DNA of 8,912 bases from Thermoanaerobaculia bacterium (lineage in GTDB: Bacteria; Acidobacteriota; Thermoanaerobaculia; Multivoradales; UBA5704). The stretch covers positions 1 to 8,912 of the forward strand of contig JAICSG010000120.1 in the NCBI GenBank assembly GCA_025937035.1, read 5' to 3'. Below are positions 7,867-8,912 of this stretch, in pieces. Both the position numbers and the translations under genes were made by a program. The notes beneath the pieces were generated by a model that searched no databases, was not told where the DNA came from, and saw only the letters and a list, made by a program, of their open reading frames with translations. Position 1 is the first letter of the stretch. Every line of letters starts with the position of its first letter.

Positions 7867-8079
7867 AAGGCGATGCTTCCCCCTGAATCCGCGCGCTCCG
7901 GCGCTCTGCTCACGGCATCCCTGTGCCGGCCCGAGCGGCGCGAAGCGCTCCTCCACGTCGCGGGCCTCTCCCACCGGAATCCCCTGGCGCTCGATCCAGG
8001 CGTGGGCGAGACCGGCGTCCGCCGGCGCGGCGCGCTCTCCCTTCCAGCCGGCATCTCCAGAGTAGACATTACCAAGAGA
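7861..8079 (-). pseudogene. Coding-like fragment of unknown family, no start codon
   Basis: One minus-strand frame is open for 72 codons between a TAG (8080-8082) and a TAG (7861-7863). It reads in part GDAGWKGERAAPADAGLAHA, then WIERQGIPVGEARDVEERFA and PLGPAQG. Codons 10-51 (about 8052-7927) end in G or C at 38 of 42 positions, like the real genes here, and the residue mix is protein-like, unlike the arginine/serine-rich shadows in the other frames. There is no ATG or TTG in the frame; the only GTG codons lie in its middle and no ribosome-binding site was found. The frame ends inside the last repeat module. I read it as the remnant of a gene truncated at both ends, with the repeat array abutting its 3' side. 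I do not recognise the family, and a chance open frame in GC-rich DNA remains possible. Confidence 0.4.
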
Positions 8080-8147
8080 CTATCGTCCCGGGCCGCCGCT
8101 TTTGCAAAAAGAACCGGGTTGATCCCCGCTCACCGGCGGTACGGCGA

Positions 8148-8166
8148 GTGCTCAGATACTGAGCAC
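8148..8166. other. Perfect 8-bp dyad with 3-base centre
   Basis: GTGCTCAG-ATA-CTGAGCAC is a perfect inverted repeat. No T-run follows on either strand, so it is unlikely to be a terminator. The size and symmetry suit a dimeric DNA-binding protein or a short RNA hairpin. It does not match CIRCE. Confidence 0.6.
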
Positions 8167-8261
8167 CCCCGGATGCCTCCAGCCCATAAAACCTCGACTT
8201 CGACCTGCCGGTACGCGTAATTTTGACAAATCGCCTCTCAGACGGTCCTTATTCCGGAAAT

Positions 8262-8307
8262 CGTTGTCCGATAAGGTATGTTGAACAAATTTCTCTATCG
8301 GAAAACG
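8262..8307. promoter_or_regulatory. Imperfect 12-bp inverted repeat abutting a candidate promoter
   Basis: CGTTGTCCGATA (8262-8273) and TATCGGAAAACG (8296-8307) pair at 11 of 12 positions across a 22-base centre, and end one base before the candidate -35 box. The position suits an upstream regulator site for the RGLX-like gene. It lies in the AT-rich island. No regulator can be named. Confidence 0.4.
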
Positions 8308-8335
8308 TTGACTTTACTTTCTTGCACCGTATAGC
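8308..8335 (+). promoter_or_regulatory. Candidate promoter for the RGLX-like gene
   Basis: TTGACT (8308-8313) and TATAGC (8330-8335) are spaced by 16 bases; matches to the consensus are five and four of six. It sits in the only AT-rich stretch upstream of the gene. Transcription would start near 8342 and leave a leader of about 175 bases before the ATG. Confidence 0.45.
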
Positions 8336-8353
8336 GTCCTCTGCATAAATCAG

Positions 8354-8414
8354 GGTGAGCTGACCGCTCACCGTTCCAACGAGTCGCCGACGGAACCGCC
8401 CGCTTGGCCGGTTC
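8354..8414 (+). other. Two successive hairpins in the presumed 5' leader
   Basis: Hairpin one: GGTGAGC (8354-8360), loop TGACC, GCTCACC (8366-8372). Hairpin two: GAACCG (8393-8398) and CGGTTC (8409-8414), extended inward by two C-G pairs after one mismatch. Both would be transcribed from the candidate promoter. I recognise no known riboswitch core, and there is no U-tract after either stem. Confidence 0.35.
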
Positions 8415-8516
8415 GTCACCCCCGCCGCGTGGATGAGTCCACTTTTCCGCGCACAGGGGATCTTCATCTCAACCCGGGTGGATGTGCAGGTGGTGGACCG
8501 TTTCAAGGAGCTGTCG

Positions 8517-8912
8517 ATGTCGCTGTCGCAGGGCTCGCGCCGTTCTTTCTTCTTCGTCCTTGCAACCCTGATCGCCGGTCTGGCGGGCCTGTTCGACGTC
8601 GCGGCGTCGGCGGCCACGATGTCCGTACCCTCCAAGCTGATCCTCGACGTCCGTGAGACCGCGGGCGTGGCCCGCAGCGGCGAGGTCGTCCGTTCTGGCA
8701 TGCCGCTGCCGCGCAGCCTGAACGTGCTCGGCACCGGTGGCCTCGCCATCGTCGACTCCTCAGGCTCTCCGGTGCCCGCCGAATTCGAGGTGACGGCGCG
8801 CTGGAACGCCGGCAAGAGCGATACGACGGCGCCCATCCAGTGGCTGCTCGTCACCTTCCCGGCCACCGTGGGCGCCAATCAGACGGCCACCTACCGGCTG
8901 GTCACCGACGGC
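8517..8912 (+). CDS. Secreted protein with PcRGLX/YetA-like N-terminal domain, partial
   Basis: The first 132 residues of a larger secreted protein cut off by the window end. Residues 1-33 are a signal peptide: SRRSFFF (7-13) resembles the twin-arginine S-R-R-x-F-L-K motif, followed by a hydrophobic core VLATLIAGLAGLF (14-26) and a likely cleavage near AASAA (29-33). The mature start shows ETAGVARSGEVVRSGMPLPR, then LAIVDSSGSPVPAEFEVTARW, then IQWLLVTFPATVGANQTATY. The order 'new pair of G-V-x-R-x-G-E-x-V and G-x-P-L-P', 'x-V-D-x-x-G-x-P-V-P', 'W-L-L-V-x-F' resembles the N-terminal beta-barrel domain of PcRGLX/YetA-like proteins, which are associated with rhamnogalacturonan breakdown. The assignment is from memory and the catalytic part is not visible. 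The start is ATG, with AAGGAG (8505-8510) six bases upstream; an in-frame GTG at 8484 has no such site. Control may lie in the AT-rich island upstream. Confidence 0.7.
   Translation, partial: MSLSQGSRRSFFFVLATLIAGLAGLFDVAASAATMSVPSKLILDVRETAGVARSGEVVRSGMPLPRSLNVLGTGGLAIVDSSGSPVPAEFEVTARWNAGKSDTTAPIQWLLVTFPATVGANQTATYRLVTDG

Larger units (their letters stand above)
7585..7877. repeat. Array of about 14 degenerate 21-bp modules
   Basis: Modules begin at 7585, 7606, 7627, then at 7647 and every 21 bases to 7857; one module (7627-7646) is 20 bases. Most start CGTC, followed by a T-run (often CTTTTT), then GGGGAGA, then CCCCT. Variants are CGTAC(C/T)ATATGGACGAG (7668, 7752) and G(G)(C/T)TCATATAGGGAGA (7647, 7731). 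Two modules (7689, 7773) carry AGGGGT where others have ACCCCT, its exact reverse complement. There are no unique spacers. Because 21 is divisible by three, several frames stay open and read as 7-residue repeats on both strands. I regard these as incidental: there is no ribosome-binding site and no third-position G/C bias. Each GGGG-AGA-CCCC followed by TCGTCTTTTT looks like a tiny terminator, but the stem is only 4 bp. Confidence 0.85.
7526..8516. other. Gene-poor region between groESL and the RGLX-like gene
   Basis: About 990 bases with no intact gene. 7526-7584 shows nothing I can name. 7585-7877 is an array of degenerate 21-bp modules with direct and inverted symmetry. 7861-8079 has a start-less coding-like frame on the minus strand. 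8080-8220 is unremarkable except for a perfect short dyad (8148-8166). 8221-8340 is AT-rich (50 G/C of 120 bases, 42%) against about 70% in the surrounding genes, and carries an inverted repeat and a candidate promoter. 8341-8516 is the likely leader of the next gene and holds two hairpins. Confidence 0.75.

Noticed and set aside
7614..7868. Protein with 28-residue repeats on the plus strand
   Set aside because: TTG start without a ribosome-binding site, no G/C third-position bias, and similar periodic peptides in other frames and on the other strand. The DNA repeat explains the open frame.
7585..7877. CRISPR array
   Set aside because: The modules abut directly, with no unique spacers of constant length, and there is no cas gene.
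8223..8253. Perfect -35 box TTGACA (8223-8228) as a promoter
   Set aside because: No acceptable -10 box lies 16-18 bases downstream (TCCTTA at 17); the pair at 8308-8335 is better.
8249..8878. Minus-strand open frame of about 210 codons over the AT-rich island and the RGLX-like gene
   Set aside because: It is antisense to a gene with a good ribosome-binding site and signal peptide, and crosses non-coding AT-rich DNA without a change in character.

Overview
The window is about 70% GC with strong G/C bias at third codon positions. It suggests a bacterium from a high-GC phylum that represses its groESL operon through HrcA/CIRCE. The mix of a BTAD/ATPase regulator, an envelope-polysaccharide cluster and a secreted RGLX-like protein would fit Acidobacteriota or a similar environmental lineage. 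That placement is inference from gene content and no marker gene here proves it.

Layout. 1-2949 (+): the 3' end of a surface-polysaccharide cluster, comprising the C-terminal part of an SDR-type NDP-sugar epimerase (entered mid-gene), a GT4-like glycosyltransferase and a WecA/TagO-like polyprenyl-phosphate sugar-1-phosphate transferase. 2946-5255 (-): a large SARP/BTAD-type regulator with a STAND-like ATPase module, convergent with the transferase gene; the two genes overlap by 4 bp at their stop codons. 5345-5372: a hairpin terminator between the regulator and groEL. 5415-7404 (-): groES-groEL, driven by a good sigma-70-type promoter whose start region is overlapped by a CIRCE operator (7469-7495).

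7526-8516 contains no intact gene. It holds a compact array of degenerate 21-bp modules (about 7585-7877). Inside the array are an 81/84-identical tandem duplication of an 84-bp unit and a perfect 33-bp inverted repeat at the right end. Abutting it is a coding-like fragment on the minus strand without a start codon (7861-8079). Then come a perfect 8-bp dyad (8148-8166) and an AT-rich island (8221-8340, 42% GC) carrying an inverted repeat and a candidate promoter. 8517-8912 (+): the start of a secreted protein with a Tat-like signal peptide and a domain resembling the N-terminus of PcRGLX/YetA-like proteins, cut by the window end.

The polysaccharide genes probably act together: the epimerase supplies a nucleotide sugar, the WecA-like enzyme primes the lipid carrier and the glycosyltransferase extends it. 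GroES and GroEL form one chaperonin machine. The most unusual element is the 21-bp repeat array with its terminal foldback. I found no convincing evidence for a complete new system, but this array and the fragment beside it are the part I cannot explain by known genes.
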